DNA of 64,000 bases from Filimonas lacunae (GCF_002355595.1 NZ_AP017422.1:2542001-2606000), one strand, 5' to 3'. Numbered from the stretch's first letter, positions 18,015-26,757 are shown. Made by a program: numbers and translations. The notes: generated by a model not told the origin, from the letters alone.

Positions 18015-18602
18015 TTATTTTTTAGCATAGCTGGCTTGCAATGCCTCCAGCATATCCAGGTGGTGCCTGAGTTTAGGAAGGGTAACACCTGCCCATGCTT
18101 TAAAGTCGCTGTTTACATCATTGTTGTTCACTGCATCTTCAAATTTAGAAATGCTTTTCTTATGCAGGCTTACCAGCTCATCCGTCCAATCTTTATTAAA
18201 TTCTGTATTGTTTTTTGCTTTAAACTTTTCTGTATCCTTCATCGCGTCTTCTGTTTCAGCAGCGGGGAGGGTTACTGATTTACCGGCTGCCAGGGATTGC
18301 AAATCGGAAATCACCCTTTTATGATCAGAGATCAGTGAGTCGGCCAGCGTTCTGATGTTTTTATCTGTGCTCTTTTCTTTTGCCACAGAAGCCAAAGCTA
18401 CTTCGTGATAGTTGGCGGCGGTAATATCTACCAGTAATTCCGCATTCTTTTTAGTAGAATCCTCTGTAAACTTTTGCTTGTTAGCGTCTTCTGCTACTTC
18501 TTTACTGTCTTTGTTCTCCTCTTTGGGTGTGCTGTCGCACGAGGTGTATAGCATGGTTCCACCTAACAATAGCAGCGCTACACATACGGTTGTTGTTTTC
18601 AT
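18015..18602 (-). CDS. DUF4142 lipoprotein
   Basis: 195 residues from the ATG at 18602. The signal peptide ends in a lipobox-like LYTSC, so the protein should be lipid-anchored at Cys in the cell envelope. The mature part is a highly charged four-helix bundle pattern (ELLVDITAANYHEVALASVA, LADSLISDHKRVISDLQSLA) of the DUF4142 family, a ferritin-like fold of unknown activity that is common in soil Bacteroidota and Proteobacteria. It neighbours ku and stress-type genes. Confidence 0.85.
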   Translation of the reverse strand: MKTTTVCVALLLLGGTMLYTSCDSTPKEENKDSKEVAEDANKQKFTEDSTKKNAELLVDITAANYHEVALASVAKEKSTDKNIRTLADSLISDHKRVISDLQSLAAGKSVTLPAAETEDAMKDTEKFKAKNNTEFNKDWTDELVSLHKKSISKFEDAVNNNDVNSDFKAWAGVTLPKLRHHLDMLEALQASYAKK

Positions 18603-18765
18603 AGTTATCTTGTTTGTTCCATGTATTATAAGGAAAAACCATTCCATAGGATATTTTCCCTGCTTTTAAGGGGTATTTGTGGAAGGTTTTCCGCACAGGA
18701 AGGCTGTAAAAGAGGGGAAACAGCAGCGTAAATGTAATGGCACAACCATAAAGAAGAATGGAACG

Positions 18766-18795
18766 AACTTTGGTTTATCAGGTGTAACCAAAGTT
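18766..18795. promoter_or_regulatory. Perfect 10-bp inverted repeat just before the 18803 gene
   Basis: AACTTTGGTT (18766-18775) and AACCAAAGTT (18786-18795) with a 10-base spacer, ending 7 bases before the ATG. It could be a dimeric operator or a leader hairpin controlling translation. It lacks a T run, so it is not a terminator. Confidence 0.5.
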
Positions 18796-18802
18796 TGAAC
18801 CT

Positions 18803-19231
18803 ATGGAAGAGAATTATGAAATGAACCTGAAAGAGCGCGTGGAAAAAATTCGCACTGCTTTGATGTACAGTTCGTTAAGCGAAAACATTGACATGCCTAC
18901 TAACATTGCTGAAACCATACGTTATGAGGAAGGGGGCACTTTGTGGCTGATGGTGAAAAAGTGCTGGACTAACGTAGATGAGAAGTTTCCTGTGAAATTA
19001 CATTACTACAAAAAAGGCATTCCACACTTCATTAAAATTGAGGGGGTGGGGCAATTGGCTTATTTGCCAGGTAATATTGCTGTAATTAAAGTACAGGTTA
19101 CTCAACATGAAATGAGCGATTATGAACTGTCTTATTCTAAAATGGTTAAAGCTGGCTGGTGGGGCTCTGTAAATCAATGGATGCGTGAAAATGTATCTTT
19201 TTTATTCAAACCTGAACCTGTAGCCGCCTGA
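18803..19231 (+). CDS. Split-barrel FMN-binding-type (PNPOx-like) general stress protein, probable
   Basis: 142 residues; a second ATG at 18818 gives 137. The order of features, a first helix (LKERVEKIRTALMYSS), PTNIAETIRYEEGGTLWLMV, KFPVKLHYYKKGIPHFIKIEGVGQL and a Trp-rich end (KAGWWGSVNQWM), resembles the Bacteroidota group of pyridoxamine-phosphate-oxidase-like stress proteins that bind flavin. Cofactor residues cannot be confirmed by eye. It starts right after a perfect inverted repeat and is followed 14 bases later by the copper-storage gene, with which it likely forms a transcript. Confidence 0.55.
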   Translation: MEENYEMNLKERVEKIRTALMYSSLSENIDMPTNIAETIRYEEGGTLWLMVKKCWTNVDEKFPVKLHYYKKGIPHFIKIEGVGQLAYLPGNIAVIKVQVTQHEMSDYELSYSKMVKAGWWGSVNQWMRENVSFLFKPEPVAA

Positions 19232-19245
19232 TTTAAATTTTACTT

Positions 19246-19602
19246 ATGACGCCATCTGAATGTATTGAACTGTGCCTGAAATGTGCAGCGGCATGTAATG
19301 CCTGTGCAGCAGCCTGTTTACACGAACAGAATATAGCTGATCTCCGTTATTGCATATCGCTGGATATACGTTGTGCCGAAGTGTGCACAGTAACTGCTAA
19401 ATTGTTGAATTATCCGGGAGAGGACGCTACCACTATGGCTAAGTTGTGCAGTAATATGTGCATTGCCTGCGCCGAAGAGTGTGAAAAGCACGCTATTCAT
19501 GGAATGCAGCATTGTGCCGATTGCGCGGCTGCCTGCCGCGCCTGCTCTAATGCATGCGAAGAAATTGCACATGCAATATCTCCCCAGAAAAACCGGGTGT
19601 AG
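19246..19602 (+). CDS. Four-helix-bundle copper-storage protein (Csp / DUF326-like)
   Basis: 118 residues with about 18 Cys arranged on helices as CxxC, CxxxC and CxxCxxxC (for example C6, C10, C13, C17, C20, C24) plus His. This is the pattern of Csp proteins, whose four-helix bundle is filled with Cu(I). There is no signal peptide, so it would be a cytosolic Csp3-type store. Expected role: hold or buffer copper. No copper ATPase or CueR-type regulator is nearby. Confidence 0.85.
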   Translation: MTPSECIELCLKCAAACNACAAACLHEQNIADLRYCISLDIRCAEVCTVTAKLLNYPGEDATTMAKLCSNMCIACAEECEKHAIHGMQHCADCAAACRACSNACEEIAHAISPQKNRV

Positions 19603-19621
19603 TTGGGCTGCACCTGGAATT

Positions 19622-19813
19622 TTATTTTTTTGCTGATTGCTTAATGGTGTTGCTGGCCGCTACTTCTGTTTTTTCCGGAACTACATCCTTTACATCTTCA
19701 CTATAACCTCCCTTGTTATACGTGCGGCGTTGTGCGCTGATTTCCTTGCTTTTATCTTTTCCGGTGCCTTCAAAATAGGTGTTGCCTTTTTTCTTACTGT
19801 TAGGATTTTTCAT
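19622..19813 (-). CDS. Small hydrophilic basic protein
   Basis: 63 residues, nearly without hydrophobic residues, rich in Lys, Ser, Thr, Asn and Glu, with no Cys (MKNPNSKKKGNTYFEGTG, KDKSKEISAQRRTYNKGG). This low-complexity, disordered composition recalls hydrophilin-like stress proteins, but there is no family motif. The coding frame is open and of natural composition, and the antisense side has nothing better, so it is kept as a likely gene. Confidence 0.5.
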   Translation of the reverse strand: MKNPNSKKKGNTYFEGTGKDKSKEISAQRRTYNKGGYSEDVKDVVPEKTEVAASNTIKQSAKK

Positions 19814-19932
19814 ACGTTATGCTTTACAGTTTACAGATTAATTAAAAAGATATACAAAAAAAGCATGCCGCATTTCTTTTAATTGTAAGTATTACACTTT
19901 AATTTACGCCAGCATTTTAAAACGAAACTTTA

Positions 19933-21495
19933 ATGAAACGAGCTTGTCAACGGGTAATTTCCAAATTATCATTATGCCTGTTAGCCTTACCTTTTAGTGC
20001 AACCCATTCTTCTGCACAGGTACAGGTGGTAGTAAATGGCTACAATCCAACACAACAAATCAGCCGACATATTTATGGTCATTTTTCCGAACACCTGGGA
20101 AGATGTATCTATGATGGCTTTTGGGTAAATGAGGGGATGAATGTGCCCAAAAAAGACCGTATCCGCCTGGATATAGTGGATGCCCTGAAAAAGATCAACA
20201 TTCCCAACCTGCGCTGGCCGGGCGGTTGTTTTGCCGATGAATACCATTGGAGAGATGGTATCGGGCCACGCAACCAGCGTCCTAAAATGGTGAATACCAA
20301 CTGGGGTGGTGTAACAGAAGACAACAGCTTTGGTACACACGAATTTCTGGAACTCTGTAGCCTGCTGGGGTGCGAGCCTTATGTGGCGGGCAACGTAGGT
20401 AGCGGCACGGTGGAAGAAATGAGTAAATGGATTGAATACCTGAACTTCAATGGTGTAAGTCCTATGACCGAACTGCGTAAGCAAAACGGCAGGGACAGCG
20501 CCTGGAAAGTAACTTACTGGGGTGTAGGTAATGAAAGCTGGGGCTGTGGTGGTAATATGACCCCGGATTATTATTCCGATCAATACAAGCGCTATTCTGC
20601 TTTTGCCAAAAGCTATCCGAATGCGCCTTTGAAAAAGATTGCCAGCGGTGCTAACGTGGACGATTATAACTGGACAGAAACCTGTATGCGCAATATTGGT
20701 CCCCGTGGTATGTGGGGTATTACCCTGCACCATTATACACTGGCAGGTGGCTGGTGGAAAAAAGGCCCTGCTACCGGTTTTTCTGAAGAGCAGTATTTCG
20801 GTTCTATGAAAAGCTGCCAGTTTATGGAAACCCTGATCAACCGCCATGGTGCTATCATGGACAAATACGATCCGGAGAAAAGAGTTGCCCTGGTAGTGGA
20901 TGAGTGGGGTATCTGGACGGATGTGGAGCCTGGCACCAACCCTGGTTTCCTGTATCAGCAAAACAGTATGCGTGATGCTATCATTGCGGCAAACACACTG
21001 AACATTTTCAACAACCATAGTGATCGTGTGCGTATGGCTTGCCTGGCGCAAACTATTAACGTGTTACAGGCGTTGATTTTGACCGATAAAGAAAAGATGC
21101 TGTTAACACCTACTTACCACATCTTTGATATGTACAAGGTGCACCACGATGCCATGTTGTTGCCGGTGCAGTTTAAAAGCCCTGAATATAGCAATGGTAA
21201 AGAGCGTGTAGATGCTATCAGCATTTCTGCTTCTAAAGACAAAGATGGTAAGGTGCATGTAACCCTTTCTAACTGCGATCCTACCAAAAAGATAGACGTG
21301 AACCTTCAGTTAAGCGGTTATAGCTTTAAATCGGTGGACGGTCGTATCCTTACTTCCGCCAAATACACAGATGTCAACTCTTTTGACCAGCCGGATAAAA
21401 TTAAGCCTGTTGCTTTTAAAGGAGCCTCTGTATCTGGTAGCACGGTAAGTGTACAAATGCCTGCATTATCTGCTGTGGTATTGGAATTGAAATAG
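19933..21495 (+). CDS. Exported alpha-L-arabinofuranosidase, GH51
   Basis: 520 residues. A signal peptide (about 1-28, ending SSAQ) sends it to the periplasm or beyond. GH51 landmarks: [30 protein letters not shown], acid/base Glu201 in GVGNESWG, nucleophile Glu324 in VDEWGIW, and a C-terminal beta-sandwich. It removes alpha-L-arabinofuranosyl groups from arabinan or arabinoxylan. Most GH51 are cytosolic; a signal peptide is usual for Bacteroidota members. Followed 40 bases later by an aldose epimerase, consistent with a sugar-processing pair. There is no SusC/D beside it. Confidence 0.95.
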   Translation: MKRACQRVISKLSLCLLALPFSATHSSAQVQVVVNGYNPTQQISRHIYGHFSEHLGRCIYDGFWVNEGMNVPKKDRIRLDIVDALKKINIPNLRWPGGCFADEYHWRDGIGPRNQRPKMVNTNWGGVTEDNSFGTHEFLELCSLLGCEPYVAGNVGSGTVEEMSKWIEYLNFNGVSPMTELRKQNGRDSAWKVTYWGVGNESWGCGGNMTPDYYSDQYKRYSAFAKSYPNAPLKKIASGANVDDYNWTETCMRNIGPRGMWGITLHHYTLAGGWWKKGPATGFSEEQYFGSMKSCQFMETLINRHGAIMDKYDPEKRVALVVDEWGIWTDVEPGTNPGFLYQQNSMRDAIIAANTLNIFNNHSDRVRMACLAQTINVLQALILTDKEKMLLTPTYHIFDMYKVHHDAMLLPVQFKSPEYSNGKERVDAISISASKDKDGKVHVTLSNCDPTKKIDVNLQLSGYSFKSVDGRILTSAKYTDVNSFDQPDKIKPVAFKGASVSGSTVSVQMPALSAVVLELK

Positions 21496-21535
21496 AAAAT
21501 AGGTTAATTTGAAGCATTAAATAATAATAAGCTAT

Positions 21536-22684
21536 ATGAAGAAACTATTTCGTATATCAGTTGTCGTGCTGGCATTTACCGGTTTATTAGCCGGATGCGG
21601 TGGCGATGCTGGTAAAAAAGAAGAATCAGGTGTTAAAGCAGGAATTGCCAAAGCAGACTGGGGGCAGGTGGATGGTGCACCTGTATACTTGTATACCCTT
21701 ACCAATAAGGAAGGGGTGCAGGTGAAAATTTCCAACTACGGTGGAACAGTTACCTCCTGGATAGCACCGGATAAAAACGGCAACAAATCCAGCATAGTGG
21801 TGGGTTTTGACAGCTTATCGGGTTACCTGGCCAAGCCGCCTTATTTTGGCGCTATCATTGGCCGTTATGGCAACCGTATAGCCAATGGTCAGTTTAAAAT
21901 TGGCAGTGATGCCTATAAGCTGGCTACCAACGATGGTAAAAACCATTTACATGGTGGCAATAAAGGTTTTGATAAAGTGGTATGGACTGGTACGGTAATA
22001 TCGGACAGCATCCCTACTTTAATATTAACCTATTTAAGCAAGGATGGTGAAGAAGGTTACCCAGGCAACTTAAAAGTAATTGTGAAGTATACCCTGACAG
22101 ACGATGACGAGCTGAAAATTGAGTATACAGCCGATACGGATAAACCAACCCCGGTAAACCTTACCAACCACAGCTACTTTAATCTGAGCGGTGATGTGGC
22201 GAACACTATCGAGAACCACGGTTTGCAGATTGATGCTGCGAACTACACTCCGGTAGACAGCACCTTAATCACCACCGGTGAAATTAAGCCGGTAGCCGGT
22301 ACTCCTTTCGACTTTACTGTGAAGCAAAAGATCGGGGGCCGCATTAATGATGTGCCAGGTGGTTACGATCACAACTATGTGCTGAACAAGAAAGGCGACA
22401 GCACCCAGCTGCAACTGGCTGCTATTTTAAGCGACAGTTTAAGTGGCAGAAGCCTGGAGGTATACACTACTGAGCCTGGCCTGCAGTTTTATTCAGGCAA
22501 TTTCCTGGATGGCACTTTTACTGCTGCCAACGGAAGCAAAATAAACAAGCATACTGCTTTATGCCTGGAAACACAACATTTTCCGGATTCTCCTAACAAA
22601 ATTGAGTTTCCTACCACTATCTTAAAGCCAGGTGAGAAGTATCATACTTTCACTACTTACAAACTGGTGTTAGGCAAGCAATAG
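21536..22684 (+). CDS. galM: Aldose 1-epimerase (mutarotase), lipoprotein
   Basis: 382 residues. The signal peptide has a lipobox LLAGCGG (Cys about residue 22), so the enzyme is lipid-anchored in the envelope. Family motifs: GRYGNRIANGQF, LHGGNKGFDKVVW, LTNHSYFNLSG with the catalytic His, GGYDHNYVLN, and LCLETQHFPDSPN with the catalytic Glu. It interconverts alpha and beta anomers of aldoses; here it would act on sugars freed in the periplasm, for example arabinose or galactose. It is in a likely operon with the GH51 enzyme and is followed by a terminator. Confidence 0.93.
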   Translation: MKKLFRISVVVLAFTGLLAGCGGDAGKKEESGVKAGIAKADWGQVDGAPVYLYTLTNKEGVQVKISNYGGTVTSWIAPDKNGNKSSIVVGFDSLSGYLAKPPYFGAIIGRYGNRIANGQFKIGSDAYKLATNDGKNHLHGGNKGFDKVVWTGTVISDSIPTLILTYLSKDGEEGYPGNLKVIVKYTLTDDDELKIEYTADTDKPTPVNLTNHSYFNLSGDVANTIENHGLQIDAANYTPVDSTLITTGEIKPVAGTPFDFTVKQKIGGRINDVPGGYDHNYVLNKKGDSTQLQLAAILSDSLSGRSLEVYTTEPGLQFYSGNFLDGTFTAANGSKINKHTALCLETQHFPDSPNKIEFPTTILKPGEKYHTFTTYKLVLGKQ

Positions 22685-22714
22685 GGGATACCTTCCATAC
22701 TTCTTTTTTTTCAG

Positions 22715-22749
22715 AGGGTAACAGCAAACTATTGCTGTTACCTTTTTTT
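22715..22749 (+). terminator. Terminator after galM
   Basis: Perfect 11-bp stem GGTAACAGCAA / TTGCTGTTACC, 4-base loop, then TTTTTTT. Confidence 0.9.
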
Positions 22750-22757
22750 ATGGGTGT

Positions 22758-22765
22758 TATATTTG
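22758..22765 (+). promoter_or_regulatory. Candidate -7 box of the HAD gene
   Basis: TATATTTG matches TAnnTTTG, 20 bases before the ATG. The -33 TTG is poorly spaced (23 bases), so this is only half of a promoter match. Confidence 0.4.
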
Positions 22766-22785
22766 AGCATTAAAACAGCAAGGAT

Positions 22786-23451
22786 ATGATACAACCAAAG
22801 GCATTTTTGTTTGACATGAACGGGACGATGATTGATGATATGTTTTATCATGGCCTTGCCTGGTTTGATGTGCTTACGAATGATGTAAAGGCCAACTTTA
22901 CCAGGGCAGAGGTGGATAAGCAGATGTATGGCAAGAACGAGGAAGTATTAGACCGGCTATTTGGTAAAGGACGTTTTAGTGTCGAAGAGGTAAGTGCGTT
23001 AAGTGTAGAAAAAGAAAAAAGATACCAGGCGGCTTACAAACCGCATCTGAAACTGATAAACGGGCTGGATGCTTTTTTGAAAAAGGCAAAGGCGCACGAT
23101 ATAGCTATGGCCATTGGCACGGCTGCTATTTCTTTTAATGTAGATTTTACGCTGGATAACCTGGATATCAGGCGGTATTTTGAGGTGATTGTATCGGCAG
23201 ATGATGTAAGCACCAGCAAGCCGCACCCGGAAACATTTACCAAATGTGCCGATTTACTGAAAGTACCTTACCTGGATTGTGTGGTGTTTGAAGATGCACC
23301 TAAGGGGGTAGAAGCGGCATTGAATGCCGGAATGAAGGCGGTTGTTATTACCACCATGCACCCGGCACATGAATTTGCTGCTTATCCAAATGTGATCACC
23401 TGTGTAGCTGATTACACTGATCCTAAACTGAATGCCTTGTTTCAACAATAA
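22786..23451 (+). CDS. HAD-superfamily phosphatase, beta-phosphoglucomutase-like
   Basis: 221 residues. HAD motif I reads FDMNGTMID with nucleophile Asp10 and Asn12 in place of the usual second Asp; motif II is IGTAA, motif III SKPHPETF and motif IV VFEDAPKGVEAA. A helical cap domain is inserted at about 17-85. It should dephosphorylate a sugar phosphate or isomerise one; Asn at the acid/base position makes a normal phosphatase mechanism less certain. It is a single-gene transcript after the galM terminator. Confidence 0.85.
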   Translation: MIQPKAFLFDMNGTMIDDMFYHGLAWFDVLTNDVKANFTRAEVDKQMYGKNEEVLDRLFGKGRFSVEEVSALSVEKEKRYQAAYKPHLKLINGLDAFLKKAKAHDIAMAIGTAAISFNVDFTLDNLDIRRYFEVIVSADDVSTSKPHPETFTKCADLLKVPYLDCVVFEDAPKGVEAALNAGMKAVVITTMHPAHEFAAYPNVITCVADYTDPKLNALFQQ

Positions 23452-23459
23452 AGCAGGGG

Positions 23460-23774
23460 TTAGCCTACTACCGGCTGTAGCATAGCAATAAACTGCTGCA
23501 GGGCGGTGCGTATTTCCTGTTTGTTCTTCTCGAAATGCTCTTTCAGTTCTTTGGTTTTGGTGGTGGTGTTGGTTACGCCGTTTAAATCGGCTGCCAGCTT
23601 TTTTAAAGTAGTAACGGTTACGGCTTTGTCCGGTTCGGTAAAAGGCTGGTCAAGCAGATAATTCGCTACCCGGCGTGCAATAAACACCAGATCAAAAATG
23701 GATTCTTTAGAGGAATACGTCGCTTTTTCAATTTCCTGTTCGTAGGATATAAGGTTGTTGTATACTTTTTGCAT
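23460..23774 (-). CDS. Small helical protein, unknown function
   Basis: 104 residues from the ATG at 23774 (a longer frame begins at 23828 inside the shared promoter region). It is highly helical and charged: KVYNNLISYEQEIEKAT, TVTTLKKLAADLNGV, then a Lys/Glu-rich coiled segment and LQQFIAMLQPVVG. No signal peptide or motif. Divergent from the YajQ gene across 69 bases. Not recognised. Confidence 0.5.
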   Translation of the reverse strand: MQKVYNNLISYEQEIEKATYSSKESIFDLVFIARRVANYLLDQPFTEPDKAVTVTTLKKLAADLNGVTNTTTKTKELKEHFEKNKQEIRTALQQFIAMLQPVVG

Positions 23775-23817
23775 AAAGCACTTTTGTACAGCCTTAAAAG
23801 TAAGGGATTTAATCACA

Positions 23818-23825
23818 TATCTTTG
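23818..23825 (+). promoter_or_regulatory. Candidate -7 box of yajQ-like gene
   Basis: TATCTTTG matches TAnnTTTG, 18 bases before the ATG at 23844; the -33 element is not obvious. Confidence 0.35.
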
Positions 23826-23843
23826 CAAAAAAAATTGTAGCCT

Positions 23844-24335
23844 ATGCCGTCTTTCGACATCAGCAGCAAAGTTGACCTCCAGACATTGGATAATGCGATT
23901 AATACGGTGAAAAAAGAGATCAGTACCCGTTTTGATTTCAAAGATTCGCCCGTGTCTATTGAATTGAACAAAAAAGATTATGTCGTAAATCTGGAAGTGG
24001 AAAGCGACATGAAAATGAAGCAGGTAATTGATGTAATTATCAGCCGTGCTATGAAACAGGGCATTGATGCCAGTGCGTTTGATTTTGAAAAAGATGCTTA
24101 CCCCAGCGGAAAAGTGGTAAAAAAGGAAGTGTCGGTAAAAAACGGCCTGAAGCAGGAAGATGCCAAGAAAATAGTAAAACTGATAAAAGATAGCGGTTTA
24201 AAGGTGCAGGCGGCCATTATGGACGATATTGTACGGGTTACCGGCAAAAAGATCGACGATTTACAGGATGTGATTGCAGCCTGTAAGGCGGGCAACCTGG
24301 GCATGCCGCTGCAGTTTGTGAATATGAAAAGCTAA
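23844..24335 (+). CDS. YajQ-family cyclic-di-GMP/nucleotide-binding protein
   Basis: 163 residues, the full family length. N-terminal MPSFDISSKVDLQTLDNAIN, FDFKDS and the C-terminal VRVTGKKIDDLQDVIA are diagnostic. Two ferredoxin-like lobes bind nucleotide or RNA; some members bind c-di-GMP and act with transcription factors. A role in this organism is inferred only from the family. It is followed by the L31 gene after about 130 bases with its own promoter. Confidence 0.92.
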   Translation: MPSFDISSKVDLQTLDNAINTVKKEISTRFDFKDSPVSIELNKKDYVVNLEVESDMKMKQVIDVIISRAMKQGIDASAFDFEKDAYPSGKVVKKEVSVKNGLKQEDAKKIVKLIKDSGLKVQAAIMDDIVRVTGKKIDDLQDVIAACKAGNLGMPLQFVNMKS

Positions 24336-24374
24336 AAGATTGATTTTCATAGGAGAAACGTGTTGCAAACTTGC

Positions 24375-24405
24375 TTTGAAATTTACATGGAATGCTTTAC
24401 CTTTG
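24375..24405 (+). promoter_or_regulatory. Bacteroidota promoter of the L31 gene
   Basis: TTTG (24375-24378), 19-base spacer, TACCTTTG (24398-24405): an exact match to TTTG-N19-TAnnTTTG. Start of transcription is expected near 24411, leaving a leader of about 50 bases. Confidence 0.75.
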
Positions 24406-24463
24406 CAGTTCCATAAAAATTAAACAGTACGGCAAAAACCGTACGGCCTAAAAAATTTCTTAT

Positions 24464-24712
24464 ATGAAACAAGGTATCCATCCAGAAAGTTACAGATTTG
24501 TAGTGTTTAAGGACATGAGTAACGGTAATTCTTTCCTGGGCCGCTCTACAGCAGCTTCTAAAGAAACTATCGTGTTTGAAGATGGTAACGAATATCCAGT
24601 AATCAAATTGGAGATTTCAAGCACTTCACATCCTTTCTACACCGGTAAAAACATGTTAGTTGATACTGCCGGTCGTATTGACAAATTCAACAAACGTTAC
24701 GCGAAAAAATAG
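24464..24712 (+). CDS. rpmE2: 50S ribosomal protein L31, type B (zinc-free)
   Basis: 82 residues. Starts MKQGIHPES and carries [10 protein letters not shown] and DKFNKRY, as in type B L31. It lacks the Cys residues that bind Zn in type A L31, so it can replace that form when zinc is short; in many Bacteroidota it is the main form. Preceded by a consensus promoter and followed by a terminator, so it forms its own transcript. Confidence 0.97.
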   Translation: MKQGIHPESYRFVVFKDMSNGNSFLGRSTAASKETIVFEDGNEYPVIKLEISSTSHPFYTGKNMLVDTAGRIDKFNKRYAKK

Positions 24713-24734
24713 TTTCTTGAAAGTGATTCAAACG

Positions 24735-24772
24735 ATCCCTCCGCAGTGTCAAAAGCTTCGGAGGGATTTGTG
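24735..24772 (+). terminator. Terminator after L31
   Basis: Perfect 9-bp stem ATCCCTCCG / CGGAGGGAT with a 15-base loop and a following TTTGTGTTTT tract. Confidence 0.75.
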
Positions 24773-24820
24773 TTTTAGGGCATACGTACATTCGTTATTT
24801 TTTATAAAAAGCAATACCAT

Positions 24821-26056
24821 ATGAGCCAGGCTACCACCAGCTATCCCAAGGAGAAGATTAAGATTCTGTTTTTAGAAAACATCAGCGATAAAGCTGTGAA
24901 CCGTTTTAAAGACAACGGCTATGTGAACGTAGTTAAATTGTCAGGGGCGCTTAGTGAAGAGGAACTGATTAAGGAAATTAAAGATGTGCATTTGCTGGGT
25001 ATCCGATCCAAAACCAAGGTTACCGCCGAGGTACTGAAGCATGCTACCAAGCTGCAGGCCATTGGTTGTTTTTGTATTGGTGTAAACCAGGTGGATTTAG
25101 CGGCTGCTACGCAGGGCGGTGTGGTGGTGTTTAACGCCCCTTACAGCAACACCCGTAGCGTGGCAGAACTGGTAATTGGTTTAAGCATTATGCTTATTCG
25201 CCGTATTCCGGACAAGAACAAAGCGGCTCATGAAGGTATTTGGTTAAAAGACGCGAAAGGTAGCTTTGAGCTGCGTGGTAAAACATTAGGTATTATTGGC
25301 TATGGTAACATTGGTACACAGTTGAGTGTAATGGCCGAATCGTTAGGTATGCGCGTCATGTTCTATGATGCAGAAACCAAACTGCCATTGGGTAATGCCA
25401 TTGCGGCCAAAACGATCAATGAGCTGGTAGGGGAAGCCGATATTATATCACTGCATGTGCCGGAAACCGCTGCTACTAAAAACCTGATCAACGAGTCGGT
25501 TATTAAAAACTTTAAAAAGGGAGCTTTATTAATCAACTACGCCAGGGGAGAAGTGGTAGATCTGGAAGCACTGGCTAAGGCGCTGAAAAGCGGTGACGTG
25601 GGTGGCGCAGCCATTGACGTGTTCCCATGGGAGCCTGAGAAAAACGGTGATCGTTTTGAAACACCTTTACAAGGTTTAGGCAACGTAATTCTTACGCCGC
25701 ACATTGGTGGCAGTACAGAAGAAGCACAGCAGAACATTGGCGAAGATGTAAGTAATAAACTGTTTTACTACCTGGAAAAAGGTATTACCAACGGTTCACA
25801 TACCTTACCGGGAATCAGCCTGCCGGCTATGGAAGGGGCACACCGTATATTGCATATTCACAGCAACATACCGGGTGTGTTGAGTGCTATCAACACTCAG
25901 TTATCTCAAAACAATATCAACATCCTGGGCCAGTACCTGAAAACCAACGATGAAATTGGTTATGTGGTATTAGACGTAGATAATAAGCTGAGCAGTCAGG
26001 CGGTTGAATTGCTGAAAGAGGTGAAAGGCACTATTAAAGTGAGAATGTTATATTAA
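24821..26056 (+). CDS. serA: D-3-phosphoglycerate dehydrogenase with C-terminal ACT domain
   Basis: 411 residues. NAD-binding motif GIIGYGNIGTQL and the catalytic trio are visible: Arg in NYARGEVVD, Glu in FPWEPEKNGD and His in TPHIGGSTEEA. The last 75 residues (LHIHSNIPGVLSAINTQLSQNNINI) form an ACT domain that normally binds serine for feedback inhibition. It oxidises 3-phosphoglycerate in the first step of serine synthesis. Length and order match E. coli SerA (about 410). It ends in a hairpin shared with the convergent HEAT-like gene. Confidence 0.95.
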   Translation: MSQATTSYPKEKIKILFLENISDKAVNRFKDNGYVNVVKLSGALSEEELIKEIKDVHLLGIRSKTKVTAEVLKHATKLQAIGCFCIGVNQVDLAAATQGGVVVFNAPYSNTRSVAELVIGLSIMLIRRIPDKNKAAHEGIWLKDAKGSFELRGKTLGIIGYGNIGTQLSVMAESLGMRVMFYDAETKLPLGNAIAAKTINELVGEADIISLHVPETAATKNLINESVIKNFKKGALLINYARGEVVDLEALAKALKSGDVGGAAIDVFPWEPEKNGDRFETPLQGLGNVILTPHIGGSTEEAQQNIGEDVSNKLFYYLEKGITNGSHTLPGISLPAMEGAHRILHIHSNIPGVLSAINTQLSQNNINILGQYLKTNDEIGYVVLDVDNKLSSQAVELLKEVKGTIKVRMLY

Positions 26057-26063
26057 TGATATA

Positions 26064-26105
26064 CAGGCATTCAACGCTTTTGCTTTTGAATGCCTGCTAA
26101 TATTT
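26064..26105. terminator. Terminator between serA and the convergent gene
   Basis: Perfect 11-bp stem CAGGCATTCAA / TTGAATGCCTG followed by ATATTTTTTT on the plus strand. It overlaps the stop codon region of the minus-strand gene. Confidence 0.85.
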
Positions 26106-26610
26106 TTTTACCACGGCTGCGGAATGCAGCCGTTTCTGTTTCCCATTGTTCTTCTATAATCAATTGCAGCTCGGGCAATATATCGGGATATCCGCTACTG
26201 AGGTTATATAGTATAGTAAGGCTGAAAGCTTTGATGGCTACTGCTGTACCCGGCGTGGTTACCAGCTGAAAACAGGTGTTCATAACAGGCCCATGAAAAG
26301 CTTCAGGTATCTCTGTTTCTTCCAGTATGCGCGCGCAATTACGTATAACAGTGCCGGAGGCATCGGGGCGTTGTAACTGTTGAACCAATTGAGGGATGTA
26401 AGGCTTGATTAAATCAGGCGCCAGGCGTGCAGCCTGACTCACACACCAGGCCGATCGTTGTATCAACCTGCTGTCTTCACTTAAAAAGCATTGCATTAAT
26501 AACGCAAACTGTTGGGCAGAAGAAGCGGCTTTAGTGGCAACAGCGCGCGAAGCTTCTTTGGAAAAAACGGAATTGGCCAGGATACTGGCTGCAAGCGCTT
26601 TGTACGACAT
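26071..26610 (-). CDS. HEAT/ARM-repeat-like protein
   Basis: 179 residues from the ATG at 26610. The sequence is a series of short amphipathic helices with repeated patterns such as SAWCVSQAARLAPDLIKPYIPQLV and RNCARILEETEIPE, each about 35 residues, typical of HEAT-like alpha-solenoids. No catalytic motif. Conserved proteins of this type occur in Bacteroidota without a known job; adaptor or scaffold function is inferred from the fold. The upstream gene on the same strand is an RDD protein, with a hairpin between. Confidence 0.65.
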   Translation of the reverse strand: MSYKALAASILANSVFSKEASRAVATKAASSAQQFALLMQCFLSEDSRLIQRSAWCVSQAARLAPDLIKPYIPQLVQQLQRPDASGTVIRNCARILEETEIPEAFHGPVMNTCFQLVTTPGTAVAIKAFSLTILYNLSSGYPDILPELQLIIEEQWETETAAFRSRGKKILAGIQKQKR

Positions 26611-26622
26611 AGGCTTAAAATT

Positions 26623-26657
26623 AAACAAGGTAAAGGATACTCCCTTACCTTGTTTTT
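26623..26657 (-). terminator. Hairpin between the RDD and HEAT-like genes
   Basis: Perfect 11-bp stem AAACAAGGTAA / TTACCTTGTTT just upstream of the HEAT-like ATG. On the minus strand it is followed by AATTTT, a weak T tract, so it may terminate the RDD transcript or act as an attenuator. On the plus strand a TTTTT tract follows the stem. Confidence 0.5.
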
Positions 26658-26757
26658 ATAAAATATAACGTATGCTAATTGATGGATTAGCTATACCTGC
26701 CATCCAGCATGCTTAAAATGTCTGGTTGTTGTTCCAGGGTTGTAAGGGGATAATCGA

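Noticed and set aside
19987-21051. 354-residue frame antisense to the GH51 gene
   Set aside because: It mirrors the codon pattern of a clear enzyme on the other strand and has no family-like sequence.
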